The notes under the pieces are model-generated. The model was not told the DNA's origin. It did not search any database and worked only from the letters and a program-made list of their open reading frames with translations. 10,748 bases of DNA from contig DFKU01000068.1 in assembly GCA_002373615.1 (NCBI GenBank), positions 1 to 10,748 on the forward strand. The letters are read 5' to 3'. Both the position numbers and the translations under genes were made by a program. The first letter of the stretch is position 1. Every line of letters begins with the position of its first letter. Below are positions 1-5,395 of this stretch, one piece after another. The DNA comes from Alphaproteobacteria bacterium UBA3637 (GTDB lineage: Bacteria; Pseudomonadota; Alphaproteobacteria; CAAHEQ01; UBA3637).

Positions 1-20
1 TAAAAAATTGGAGTAATTTT

Positions 21-62
21 ATGAACCAAAATATAGAAAAAGTTATTGAATTGCGTTATTAG
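21..62 (+). CDS. Possible 13-aa leader mini-ORF, copy 1
   Basis: The reading is MNQNIEKVIELRY followed by TAG, preceded by TTGGAG with seven bases before the ATG. A second mini-ORF (MKLVFLILIH, 65-97) starts two bases after the stop. No function is recognised. It could be a translated leader peptide of the pilin transcript or simply the decayed start of a duplicated gene. Support is only the start context and the presence of a second copy, so confidence is low. Confidence 0.25.
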   Translation: MNQNIEKVIELRY

Positions 63-133
63 CAATGAAATTAGTTTTTCTTATTTTGATCCATTGAGTC
101 CATTCTTTAAATTAAACAACTGAAAGGTAAAAA

Positions 134-175
134 ATGAACCAAGATATAGAAAAAATTATTGAATTGCGTTATTAG
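134..175 (+). CDS. Possible 13-aa leader mini-ORF, copy 2
   Basis: The reading is MNQDIEKIIELRY followed by TAG, preceded by GAAAGG six bases from the ATG. It differs from copy 1 by N4D and V8I, and these two changes are the only differences between the two 113-bp units. The hydrophobic MKLVFLILIH mini-ORF recurs at 178-210. Same interpretation as copy 1: leader peptide or gene remnant, with translation unproven. Confidence 0.25.
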   Translation: MNQDIEKIIELRY

Positions 176-246
176 CAATGAAATTAGTTTTTCTTATTTT
201 GATCCATTGAGTCCATTCTTTAAATTAAACAACTGAAAGGTAAAAA

Positions 247-1227
247 ATGAATACTTTATTAAAAAAAGAAAAGAATAATACCAGCACGTCATCTTTGTCC
301 GCAGGACGAGGATCCATTCTCCCCTTGAAGCACAAGGGGAGTCAGAGGGGTTTTGAACAAAACCCATCCTACACCTTCCCTTACGCTTTAAGGGAAGGAC
401 AAACTGGTCGGTCGATGGTGGAAATGCTGGGCGTGTTGGCCGTAATGGGGGTGCTCTCCGTCGCAGGAATTGCGGGCTATAATTCCGCTATGAACAAACA
501 CCGTGCCAATGAACTGTTGAACGAGGCCAGTAAGCGGGCTGTGTTGGTGGCGGCGCAAGCGATGATGGGAAAAACGGGGGAAATATCTTTGTCTGAATTT
601 GGTAATAATGCTGTTTCTGGGGTCACCTTTTCCAAAGCAGAAATCAAAGACAATCACATTGTTTTGACTCTGTCGGGAAATGGGTTGGCTGACATTTGTA
701 CTCAACTGAAAAACGCCACAGGGGATAATACCGTGATGAAAATCACCCAAGACGATTGTTCTGAACTTACCTTTAATGCCGATATGTCTGTGGGAAGTGC
801 CGCAAAGGAACCTGAAAACAAATGCCCCGCGGGTGGGGAATACGATGAAGCAACAGGTACCTGTAAATGTGCAGATGGAACAGGGAGTTGCTGTAATGCA
901 GGAAAAGCTGTATGCCCAGAATATGATTCAGATACAGATACTTGCGATACAGATTACCTTTGCTGCGAAAGTGGAAAACATACTTGGAAAAATGGGCATT
1001 ATACCTGTTTTGAAAACTGTTCAGAGGGAGAGACTGAATGGATTCGATCAGATGGTGACCACCATTGTATCTCTTGTCCAGAAGGGGAAATACCCTATTG
1101 TGATGGTTCGTCATATACTGATGACAATTACGGTTTAAACAACTGTATTGATGACCCGGCCTGCTGTGATGGAGAAGTTCATGGAACCGGTAGTAAGTAT
1201 TATGAATGGAATTGTGTGTTAGATTAA
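247..1227 (+). CDS. Type IV pilin-like, cysteine-rich secreted protein with an enlarged leader
   Basis: This is a 326-residue prepilin-like protein. The prepilin peptidase site is seen as G54 before R55-S-M-V-E59, with the conserved Glu at +5. It is followed by one hydrophobic helix (about residues 57-76) that would anchor it in the inner membrane or assemble into a pseudopilus. The region after about residue 190 is Cys-rich (18 Cys, two more upstream; several CC pairs) and Gly/Asp-rich, suggesting a disulfide-bonded extracytoplasmic domain, possibly for binding or adhesion. The leader is unusually long at 54 residues (ordinary leaders are roughly 5-25), and codons 16-51 coincide with four DNA hairpins, so an inserted repeat seems to have been tolerated in a part removed on maturation. 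The start at 247 follows GAAAGG with good spacing. The gene converges on the repressor with an 11-bp gap. It is probably host rather than phage; the binding target is unknown. Confidence 0.8.
   Translation: MNTLLKKEKNNTSTSSLSAGRGSILPLKHKGSQRGFEQNPSYTFPYALREGQTGRSMVEMLGVLAVMGVLSVAGIAGYNSAMNKHRANELLNEASKRAVLVAAQAMMGKTGEISLSEFGNNAVSGVTFSKAEIKDNHIVLTLSGNGLADICTQLKNATGDNTVMKITQDDCSELTFNADMSVGSAAKEPENKCPAGGEYDEATGTCKCADGTGSCCNAGKAVCPEYDSDTDTCDTDYLCCESGKHTWKNGHYTCFENCSEGETEWIRSDGDHHCISCPEGEIPYCDGSSYTDDNYGLNNCIDDPACCDGEVHGTGSKYYEWNCVLD
291..398. repeat. Four-hairpin palindromic element inside the prepilin leader
   Basis: Four consecutive inverted repeats tile this stretch. Hairpin 1 is 291-300 with 304-313 (10 bp with two G-T pairs, loop GCA). 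Hairpin 2 is 319-327 with 333-341 (9 bp perfect, loop AAGCA). Hairpin 3 is 348-354 with 359-365 (7 bp perfect, loop GAAC). Hairpin 4 is 374-383 with 389-398 (10 bp perfect, loop CGCTT). All remain in frame with the pilin and end just before the cleavage motif. The pattern resembles in-frame palindromic elements such as the Rickettsia palindromic elements. The structure is visible; identity as a dispersed mobile repeat is inferred because other genomic copies cannot be seen here. Confidence 0.75.
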
Positions 1228-1240
1228 AAAATCTTATTTT
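1221..1240. terminator. Weak bidirectional terminator candidate between convergent genes
   Basis: AGATT (1221-1225) pairs with AATCT (1230-1234) around an AAAA loop, followed by TATTTT. On the minus strand the same hairpin is available to the repressor transcript. The pilin stop lies within it and the repressor stop is at 1239-1241, leaving only 11 bp between the genes. The stem is AT-rich and short, so efficiency is doubtful. Confidence 0.35.
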
Positions 1241-1874
1241 ACTGGCTGACCCAGATAACACGGGCCATCCAGGAAATATCTGCGGGCGCCAATGTCACGT
1301 CGGGACAGGCAGGGTTCAGGGATTTTAATTCCACTTGATTCAGCGAGCGGCGCTGAAATTCCTTCACCATGACTTCACCGGAAGTCGTTCGGGTAATAAC
1401 GCGATCTCCCTTACGGATTTCCGAATCGGGGGCTACAATTAGTTTATCGCCGTCACGGTAGACTGGTTCCATGCTATTGCCCGACACCTCTAAGGCATAC
1501 ACCTTTTTGTCCAAAGTAAAAGGAAATTCCACAGCATCCCAATCGTCCGATAAAATGGGCCAACCATCCGAATCGAAATATCCTTCGCGTCCTGCTTTGG
1601 CCAATCCCAACAAAGGAATCACATTTTTGGGTTTAGGACAAGGGGCGCCCGCCAATTCCATAAATTCAAAAACAGTCGTATTTGTGGCTTTCAACACCTT
1701 ATTCATACTTTCGGTAGATGGCCACCGCTTGCGTCCATCTGAACCGATTCGTTTTGATTTATTGAAACTGGTAGGATCCAGCCCCGCTTTATGCGCCATC
1801 GCCGACAAAGAAAGTCCTTTCGATGCTGCCAAATTTTCCAAACCCAACCAAATTTCATTATATGAGAGCTGCAT
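1239..1874 (-). CDS. LexA/CI-type repressor: DNA-binding region plus S24 autopeptidase
   Basis: This is a 211-residue transcriptional repressor. The N-terminal part (about residues 5-75) looks like an HTH/XRE-type DNA-binding domain, with 'AGLDPTSFNKSKRIGSDGRK' and 'RWPSTESMNKVLKATNTTV', a signature I associate with alphaproteobacterial S24 regulators. The C-terminal part is a LexA/UmuD-like S24 domain. The nucleophile is S134 in 'SGNSMEP' and the general base is K171 in 'VMVKEF'. Their 37-residue separation equals that in LexA (S119/K156). The likely self-cleavage bond is A94-G95 in 'LAKAGREG'. All residues for RecA-stimulated autocleavage are present. The start at 1874 follows AGAAAGG on the minus strand. 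It is divergent from the rightward genes and faces their promoter region, as a lysogeny repressor would. It may instead be a host regulator beside the element. Confidence 0.85.
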   Translation of the reverse strand: MQLSYNEIWLGLENLAASKGLSLSAMAHKAGLDPTSFNKSKRIGSDGRKRWPSTESMNKVLKATNTTVFEFMELAGAPCPKPKNVIPLLGLAKAGREGYFDSDGWPILSDDWDAVEFPFTLDKKVYALEVSGNSMEPVYRDGDKLIVAPDSEIRKGDRVITRTTSGEVMVKEFQRRSLNQVELKSLNPACPDVTLAPADISWMARVIWVSQ

Positions 1875-1905
1875 TTTTTAACCTTTCTCTTTTTAGTTGT
1901 AAATA

Positions 1906-1934
1906 TCTTTAGCATACTTTTTTTTAAATGTCAA
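1906..1934 (-). promoter_or_regulatory. Candidate repressor promoter (minus strand)
   Basis: On the minus strand a perfect TTGACA (complement of 1929-1934) is followed after 17 bp by TAAAGA (complement of 1906-1911), a poor -10. The -35 box is strong and correctly oriented for the repressor gene starting at 1874. The -10 match is weak, which is common in alphaproteobacterial promoters. Confidence 0.5.
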
Positions 1935-1958
1935 TAGGAATTTTTTCTTATTTACCCC

Positions 1959-1987
1959 TTGACAATCCCAAAAAAATGTGTTAGTTC
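1959..1987 (+). promoter_or_regulatory. Candidate rightward promoter upstream of the two small genes
   Basis: A perfect TTGACA lies at 1959-1964, with a weak -10 (TAGTTC, 1982-1987) at 17-bp spacing. It diverges from the repressor promoter; the two TTGACA boxes are 24 bp apart. The -10 region overlaps the SOS box, so binding there would block polymerase. Confidence 0.5.
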
Positions 1988-1998
1988 TTATTTTGTTC
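1984..1998 (+). promoter_or_regulatory. Alphaproteobacterial SOS (LexA) box, perfect GTTC-N7-GTTC
   Basis: The sequence GTTCTTATTTTGTTC is an exact match to the direct-repeat LexA operator GTTC-N7-GTTC established for Alphaproteobacteria. Its half-sites are 11 bp apart, one helical turn. It sits 20 bp after the TTGACA box, overlapping the predicted -10 and start of transcription, the ideal place for repression. It implies induction of the genes from 2025 onward by DNA damage, through host LexA or through the neighbouring S24 repressor if that shares the specificity. Confidence 0.7.
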
Positions 1999-2024
1999 TT
2001 TTTAAAACAACCAGAGGAGAAAAA

Positions 2025-2384
2025 ATGAGGAATATTTACCTATCAAAATTTGACACCCGTGAAACAACACCATTTGATTCATCTGAGGAGGCTTGGTTTT
2101 GGTATTGCTTATGCGAAAATTTGAAAAATGAACGCACCCACGGATATGAAGCCAAAACGATTCGCCCGTGTGAGTCATCTGACATCGCCATTGCCGTCAA
2201 AAAATTATTACGAGAAGGAACGATTCGCCCCGAACATTTAAAGGTTTTAACAAAATATGGTTATGAACAAGTGCCACCCCATCCCCATTTTGGCGACAGT
2301 TTAAAAATTTGTAAACTTTGGAAGGAAGCACTTTCTTTTTTAGAATCCATCTTGCGTAAAAAGGGAATTGTATATTGCCTATAA
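2025..2384 (+). CDS. Uncharacterised 119-aa protein, first gene behind the SOS box
   Basis: I do not recognise a named family. The protein is soluble with no signal peptide or membrane segment. It begins MRNIYLSKFDTRET and is rich in Trp/Cys near residues 20-32 ('EEAWFWYCLCENLKNE'). It then has 'RPCESSDIAIAVKKLLREG', a basic 'RPEHLKVLTKYGYEQVPP' and a C-terminal helix ending 'RKKGIVYCL'. The motifs look like a conserved family rather than a random ORF. The start at 2025 is chosen over an upstream TTG at 1959 because AGAGGAG (2013-2019) lies five bases before this ATG and the TTG is part of the promoter. It is probably co-transcribed with the next gene (15-bp gap). As the first gene after the SOS box, it may be a damage-induced regulator of the phage module, but that is inference. 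Confidence 0.8.
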   Translation: MRNIYLSKFDTRETTPFDSSEEAWFWYCLCENLKNERTHGYEAKTIRPCESSDIAIAVKKLLREGTIRPEHLKVLTKYGYEQVPPHPHFGDSLKICKLWKEALSFLESILRKKGIVYCL

Positions 2385-2399
2385 TATAAGGAGTTTCAT

Positions 2400-2798
2400 A
2401 TGATTTTAGCCCCTACATTTTCTGCCTATCGTTATCCATTTGCCTATGTTGCTTTTGGGGGAAATTCCACGCGATGGTGGACCAAATTTTTAAAAAAAGG
2501 ATTTTATCATTGCTTGCTTGTTATGGGTAATGGCTTTGATTGGATTTTAATTGATCCTGTGTGGAATTACACTGATTTAATATTTGTCAGAAATAAAAAT
2601 TTACTGAGTATTATTAAAGAAAAAGGATACAAGTTATTGCGTACAACCCCCCATTTAGCCACCACAGAACGGGGATATTTTCGCCCCTTAACTTGCGTTG
2701 AAGTTGTGAAGCGTTTTTTGGGGATTTCTAACCCAAAAATTTGGACACCCTATCAACTTTTTAAATTTATTTTAGAAAAAAAGGAAAATAATCCTTGA
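2400..2798 (+). CDS. Uncharacterised 132-aa protein, possible permuted papain-like fold
   Basis: This is a small basic protein with no clear signal peptide. The ordered motifs 'FYHCLLVMG' (H37), 'WILIDPVW' (D52) and 'LTCVEVVKRFLGI' (C99 at the start of a helix) are followed by 'WTPYQLFKFI'. The order His - acidic - Cys resembles circularly permuted NlpC/P60-type (YiiX-like) thiol hydrolases. From memory, similar 'H..DP..CV..VK..LG..TP.QL' proteins occur beside phage structural genes. Enzymatic activity is a hypothesis only; a substrate could be peptidoglycan or a protein. AAGGAG at 2388-2393 supports the start. Its stop codon overlaps the -35 box of the late promoter. Confidence 0.8.
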   Translation: MILAPTFSAYRYPFAYVAFGGNSTRWWTKFLKKGFYHCLLVMGNGFDWILIDPVWNYTDLIFVRNKNLLSIIKEKGYKLLRTTPHLATTERGYFRPLTCVEVVKRFLGISNPKIWTPYQLFKFILEKKENNP

Positions 2799-2823
2799 CT
2801 TTTGAAAATTTTTGTGCTATAAT
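2795..2823 (+). promoter_or_regulatory. Strong sigma-70-type promoter for the virion module
   Basis: TTGACT (2795-2800), exactly 17 bp, then a perfect TATAAT (2818-2823). This is the best promoter in the window. It drives the portal and downstream genes. Its closeness to consensus suggests it needs a repressor rather than an activator. The inverted repeat CAGTT-N9-AACTG (2830-2848) at the expected start of transcription is a possible operator. Confidence 0.85.
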
Positions 2824-2831
2824 GCATTTCA

Positions 2832-2915
2832 GTTAAAACCTAGAACTGTATCTAAAGCACCTTTCCAGAATATGGAAGGGTGCTTTTGCAATCTTAGGTT
2901 GTCTTTTGTTTTAAC
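2832..2915 (+). promoter_or_regulatory. Structured 5' leader of the virion transcript
   Basis: A nested set of inverted repeats lies between promoter and portal. An inner 14-bp hairpin (2854-2867 with 2873-2886, one T-G pair, loop GAATA) is enclosed by a stem of AACCTAGA (2837-2844) with TCTTAGGTT (2892-2900, one bulge). An outer perfect 8-bp pairing joins GTTAAAAC (2832-2839) and GTTTTAAC (2908-2915). The two outer stems share bases 2837-2839 and compete in part. The inner hairpin ends in CTTTT but lacks a long T-tract, so it is a poor or attenuated terminator. Possible roles are transcript stability, attenuation, or an RNA element for antitermination. The structure ends just before the portal ribosome-binding site. 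Confidence 0.65.
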
Positions 2916-2933
2916 CCCAAATGGAGAATTTTG

Positions 2934-4415
2934 ATGACAGATATTCAATCTCTTTATCGTGATTACAAAAAAGCATTAGCCATTCGCGCAAACTGGGAAA
3001 GTACTTGGCAGGAATGTTATGCCTATGCGCTGCCCCAACGTGAAACAGTTTTTTCATCCGGTTCCAGTAAAGTGAGCACCCTGTTTGATGCGACTGCTCC
3101 AGATGCCACAGATCAGTTAGCAGCTTTGATGCTCTCTGAACTCACCCCCCCATGGATGCGTTGGTTCAGTTTAAGTACGGGCACAGAATTATCAACGGGT
3201 GAAAAAGAATCGTGTGCCCCCACCTTGGAAAAAATTTCTGCAACCCTTCAAAATCATTTTGATCGCAGTAATTTTGCAACCGAAATTCATCAATGCTATC
3301 TAGATTTGATTACGGCGGGGACAGCATGCCTTTTGTTTGAAGAAGCACCCATCGGCTCAGGATCTGCTTTTCGCTTCACCGCTGTTCCGCTCAATGAGCT
3401 TTGCTTATCCGAAGGCCCTACCGGTCGTTTGGATAAAGTGTTCCGCGCCTTTTCACTCTCACGTGAAGAATTTGAAGATCGATTCGGTGCCAAATATTTA
3501 AATAACGACAAAGACGACGATTCGCCCCTTCAAGTGATTGAAGCGATTCTGCCTCAAATGAACGGCAGCTATCGTTCTGTTGTCTTTATTGATCCCAATT
3601 GCCAGCATGTCGCCGCGAAAAATCAGGATTTACCTTTCGTCCTGAAAGAGGCCAACTACACCACCAGCCCATTTATCGCGTTTCGCTGGCTGAAAGCCCC
3701 GGGGGAAGTTTACGGCCGTTCCCCTGTCATGAAAGCTTTGCCAGACATAAAGACCGCCAACAAGGTTGTGGAATTGATTTTGAAAAACGCCACAATCGCT
3801 GTGACAGGTATCTGGTTAGCCGAAGATGATGGCATTTTAAACCCTGCCAACATCAACCTAACCCCGGGCGCCATTATTCCAAAAGCAGTGGGATCCAAAG
3901 GGTTGACCCCATTGGAAGCCCCCGGCAAATTTGATGTGTCGCAGTTGGTCATTAAGGATTTGCGCGAACACATTCGCCATGCGTTATTGGGCGACAAATT
4001 AGGCACCGTTTGCGATGACATGAAAATGACCGCCACAGAAGTGTTGGAACGGTCGGACGAAATGATTCGAATTTTGGGTGCCACTTATGGCAGACTGCAA
4101 TCTGAATTGTTGATGCCCTTGATTGAACGGGCAACAGCCCTCCTCAGAAAACGAGGAGAAATCCCCGAAATCTTTATTGATGGGCGCCTTTTAAACGTCA
4201 GCTATAAATCACCACGGGCTGAAACACAAAATCGTAAAGATGCCCAAAATGCGCTTCAATGGCTCACTTCGGTTGCAAGTTTGGGACAAGAGGCAAGTTC
4301 TGCCTTGAATGTGCCTGAAATCATGAAGTGGCTGGCTGAAAAATTAGGCCTTCCCCAAAACTTCATGGTGGAAAATACCCCAGCGCCACAACTCCCCATC
4401 AAGGAAAGCGTATGA
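2934..4415 (+). CDS. Portal (head-tail connector) protein, T7 gp8-like
   Basis: This 493-residue protein forms the dodecameric ring at the unique capsid vertex through which DNA is packaged and ejected. The N-terminus ('YRDYKKALAIRANWESTWQE', then 'YALPQ') and the 'ATDQLAALMLSELTPP..RWF' segment are typical of podovirus head-tail connector proteins. So is 'RWLKAPGEVYGRSPVMKALP' (from about residue 251), followed by 'DIKTANKV'. Length is close to T7 gp8 (536 residues). The start at 2934 is preferred to a TTG at 2931 because GGAG (2923-2926) lies seven bases upstream. The stop overlaps the next ATG (ATGA), indicating translational coupling. It is the first structural gene behind the late promoter. 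Confidence 0.93.
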   Translation: MTDIQSLYRDYKKALAIRANWESTWQECYAYALPQRETVFSSGSSKVSTLFDATAPDATDQLAALMLSELTPPWMRWFSLSTGTELSTGEKESCAPTLEKISATLQNHFDRSNFATEIHQCYLDLITAGTACLLFEEAPIGSGSAFRFTAVPLNELCLSEGPTGRLDKVFRAFSLSREEFEDRFGAKYLNNDKDDDSPLQVIEAILPQMNGSYRSVVFIDPNCQHVAAKNQDLPFVLKEANYTTSPFIAFRWLKAPGEVYGRSPVMKALPDIKTANKVVELILKNATIAVTGIWLAEDDGILNPANINLTPGAIIPKAVGSKGLTPLEAPGKFDVSQLVIKDLREHIRHALLGDKLGTVCDDMKMTATEVLERSDEMIRILGATYGRLQSELLMPLIERATALLRKRGEIPEIFIDGRLLNVSYKSPRAETQNRKDAQNALQWLTSVASLGQEASSALNVPEIMKWLAEKLGLPQNFMVENTPAPQLPIKESV

Positions 4416-4609
4416 AAGAAGTGCAACACGCCATGGTACGCCTTTGTCAAACAGCGGATGGGAAAAAGGTTTTGGAACACCTAAAAGCCCGCACGCTGAA
4501 TCGGACATTGGCCCCAGATGCCACAACACAAGAGCTGTGGTATTTGGAAGGGCAACGCGCGCTGATTGCCTATTTGGATAATTTAATAGAACAAGGAAAA
4601 AAAGAATAA
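4412..4609 (+). CDS. Bbp19-like small phage protein
   Basis: This 65-residue soluble protein has the pattern 'ADGKKVLEHLKART', a 'LAPDATTQELWYLEGQRALI' block and a helical end. That matches the general layout of Bbp19-type phage proteins (GxxVLxxL ... EGxR), which lie next to portal and scaffold genes in many podoviruses. The role of the family is not established. AAGGAAA at 4401-4406 provides the ribosome-binding site, and the ATG overlaps the portal stop. Confidence 0.65.
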   Translation: MKEVQHAMVRLCQTADGKKVLEHLKARTLNRTLAPDATTQELWYLEGQRALIAYLDNLIEQGKKE

Positions 4610-4618
4610 GGAGTCAAA

Positions 4619-5266
4619 ATGACCAATTTAATCAAAGAAGAAAATGAAACACCCGTCCCCGAAAAATTCTTGGATAAAGACGGGAACGTGAATGTAAATG
4701 ACCTCGCCAAATCCTATGTCGCTTTGGAAAAAAAGCTGGGTGCCCCAAAGGAGGGAATCCCCCAGGATGCCAAAGGATACAAAATCAATTTGAAAAATCC
4801 CATGTTGGTGGTTGATGAAGAAATCAACAAGCGCTTGTTCCAACTGGGCCTTACCAACGAACAGGTGCAAGGCGTCTATGATATTGCCGCTGATTTCATT
4901 ATTCCCCAAATTGAGGCCATGACAGAACAACTGTCCGCCGATAAAGAATTAAAAGCCTTAGAAGATGAATTCGGGGGCGCTGAACGCTTTAATGAAATTG
5001 CGCGCCAGCTATCCAGCTGGGGAGAAAAGAATTTAGATACGAAAACTTTTAACACTTTGGCAACCAGTAAAGATGGCATTATGACGCTTTACCGGATGAT
5101 GCAGGAAAAGCAAGAAGCACCCGTTATGGCGGGCAAAAGCGTCTTGAATGCCAAAGATGATGAAATGACTTTACGCCGACTGATGCAGGATCCAAAATAT
5201 TGGAAAGAACAAGATCCTGAATTGGTCCAGCGTGTGGAAAGGGGCTTCCGTCGTTTGTACGGCTAA
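4619..5266 (+). CDS. Capsid assembly scaffolding protein, T7 gp9-like
   Basis: This 215-residue acidic, mostly helical protein would direct capsid assembly around an internal core and then leave the procapsid. The N-terminal 'PEKFLDKDGNVNVNDLAKSY' and 'VALEKKLGAP' (residues 14-43) is the segment common to podovirus scaffolds. The C-terminus (residues 185-215, 'MQDPKYWKEQDPELVQRVER') is basic and helical, as in scaffold ends that bind coat protein. It is shorter than T7 gp9 (about 300 residues). AAGGAG overlaps the stop of the preceding gene. Its position directly before the capsid gene matches T7 order. Confidence 0.85.
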   Translation: MTNLIKEENETPVPEKFLDKDGNVNVNDLAKSYVALEKKLGAPKEGIPQDAKGYKINLKNPMLVVDEEINKRLFQLGLTNEQVQGVYDIAADFIIPQIEAMTEQLSADKELKALEDEFGGAERFNEIARQLSSWGEKNLDTKTFNTLATSKDGIMTLYRMMQEKQEAPVMAGKSVLNAKDDEMTLRRLMQDPKYWKEQDPELVQRVERGFRRLYG

Positions 5267-5395
5267 TCCCTTTTCATCGGCGGATAAACTTTTTTTAAAG
5301 TCCCGCAAAAATGCCCTGATAATTGGCGAAGAATTTTCTTCATAACCCATTAAAAGGATTGTTTATAAACTTAACTTTTTATAGGAGAAAAAATT
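5267..5395 (+). other. 129-bp scaffold-capsid gap with short palindromes
   Basis: No gene is seen. It contains the palindromes GAAGAA-TT-TTCTTC (5329-5342) and GTTTATAAAC (5361-5370, perfect 10 bp), then AGGAGA (5383-5388), the strong ribosome-binding site of the capsid gene. The gap may form a translation-enhancing or RNA-processing leader that raises capsid output. No convincing promoter or terminator is visible. Confidence 0.4.

Larger units (their letters stand above)
21..246 (+). repeat. Two-copy tandem repeat, period 113 bp, upstream of the pilin gene
   Basis: Two head-to-tail units (21-133 and 134-246) are identical except at two positions (30/143 A to G and 42/155 G to A). Each unit begins with an ATG, carries a short ORF and ends with the ribosome-binding region GAAAGGTAAAAA, so the next unit begins at the next ATG. 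The pilin ATG at 247 lies exactly one period after 134; only ATGAA of the repeat is shared beyond that point. The sequence shows the duplication directly. That each unit provides a translation start is inferred. The array may reflect recent unequal recombination in a pilin-family upstream region, and it could extend left of the window only if position 1-20 differs, which it does (a different ribosome-binding region, TTGGAG, precedes the first unit). Confidence 0.95.

Noticed and set aside
65..97. Hydrophobic MKLVFLILIH mini-ORF as a small membrane toxin (repeated at 178-210)
   Set aside because: Ten residues is too short to span a membrane, there is no ribosome-binding site of its own and no antisense RNA signal could be identified.
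21..246. CRISPR-like array
   Set aside because: Only two long contiguous units with no spacers; it is a simple tandem duplication.
773..1261. 162-codon minus-strand ORF opposite the pilin
   Set aside because: His/Tyr-rich composition is the mirror of the Cys/Asp-rich pilin codons; no start context.
1471..1881. 136-codon plus-strand ORF over the repressor
   Set aside because: It is antisense to a clearly recognised S24 repressor and shows no family features.
1959..2024. TTG-initiated N-terminal extension of the gene at 2025
   Set aside because: The TTG is part of a TTGACA promoter box, the extension covers the SOS box, and a good ribosome-binding site lies just before ATG 2025.
2854..2887. 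Complete intrinsic terminator ending the upstream genes
   Set aside because: The stem is strong but the T-run is only four and part of the stem; it also lies downstream of the late promoter, so it would block the virion genes. Kept as a leader structure or attenuator.
5295..5323. Capsid promoter (TTAAAG-N17-GATAAT)
   Set aside because: The -35 match is poor and AT-rich sequence makes chance -10 matches common.
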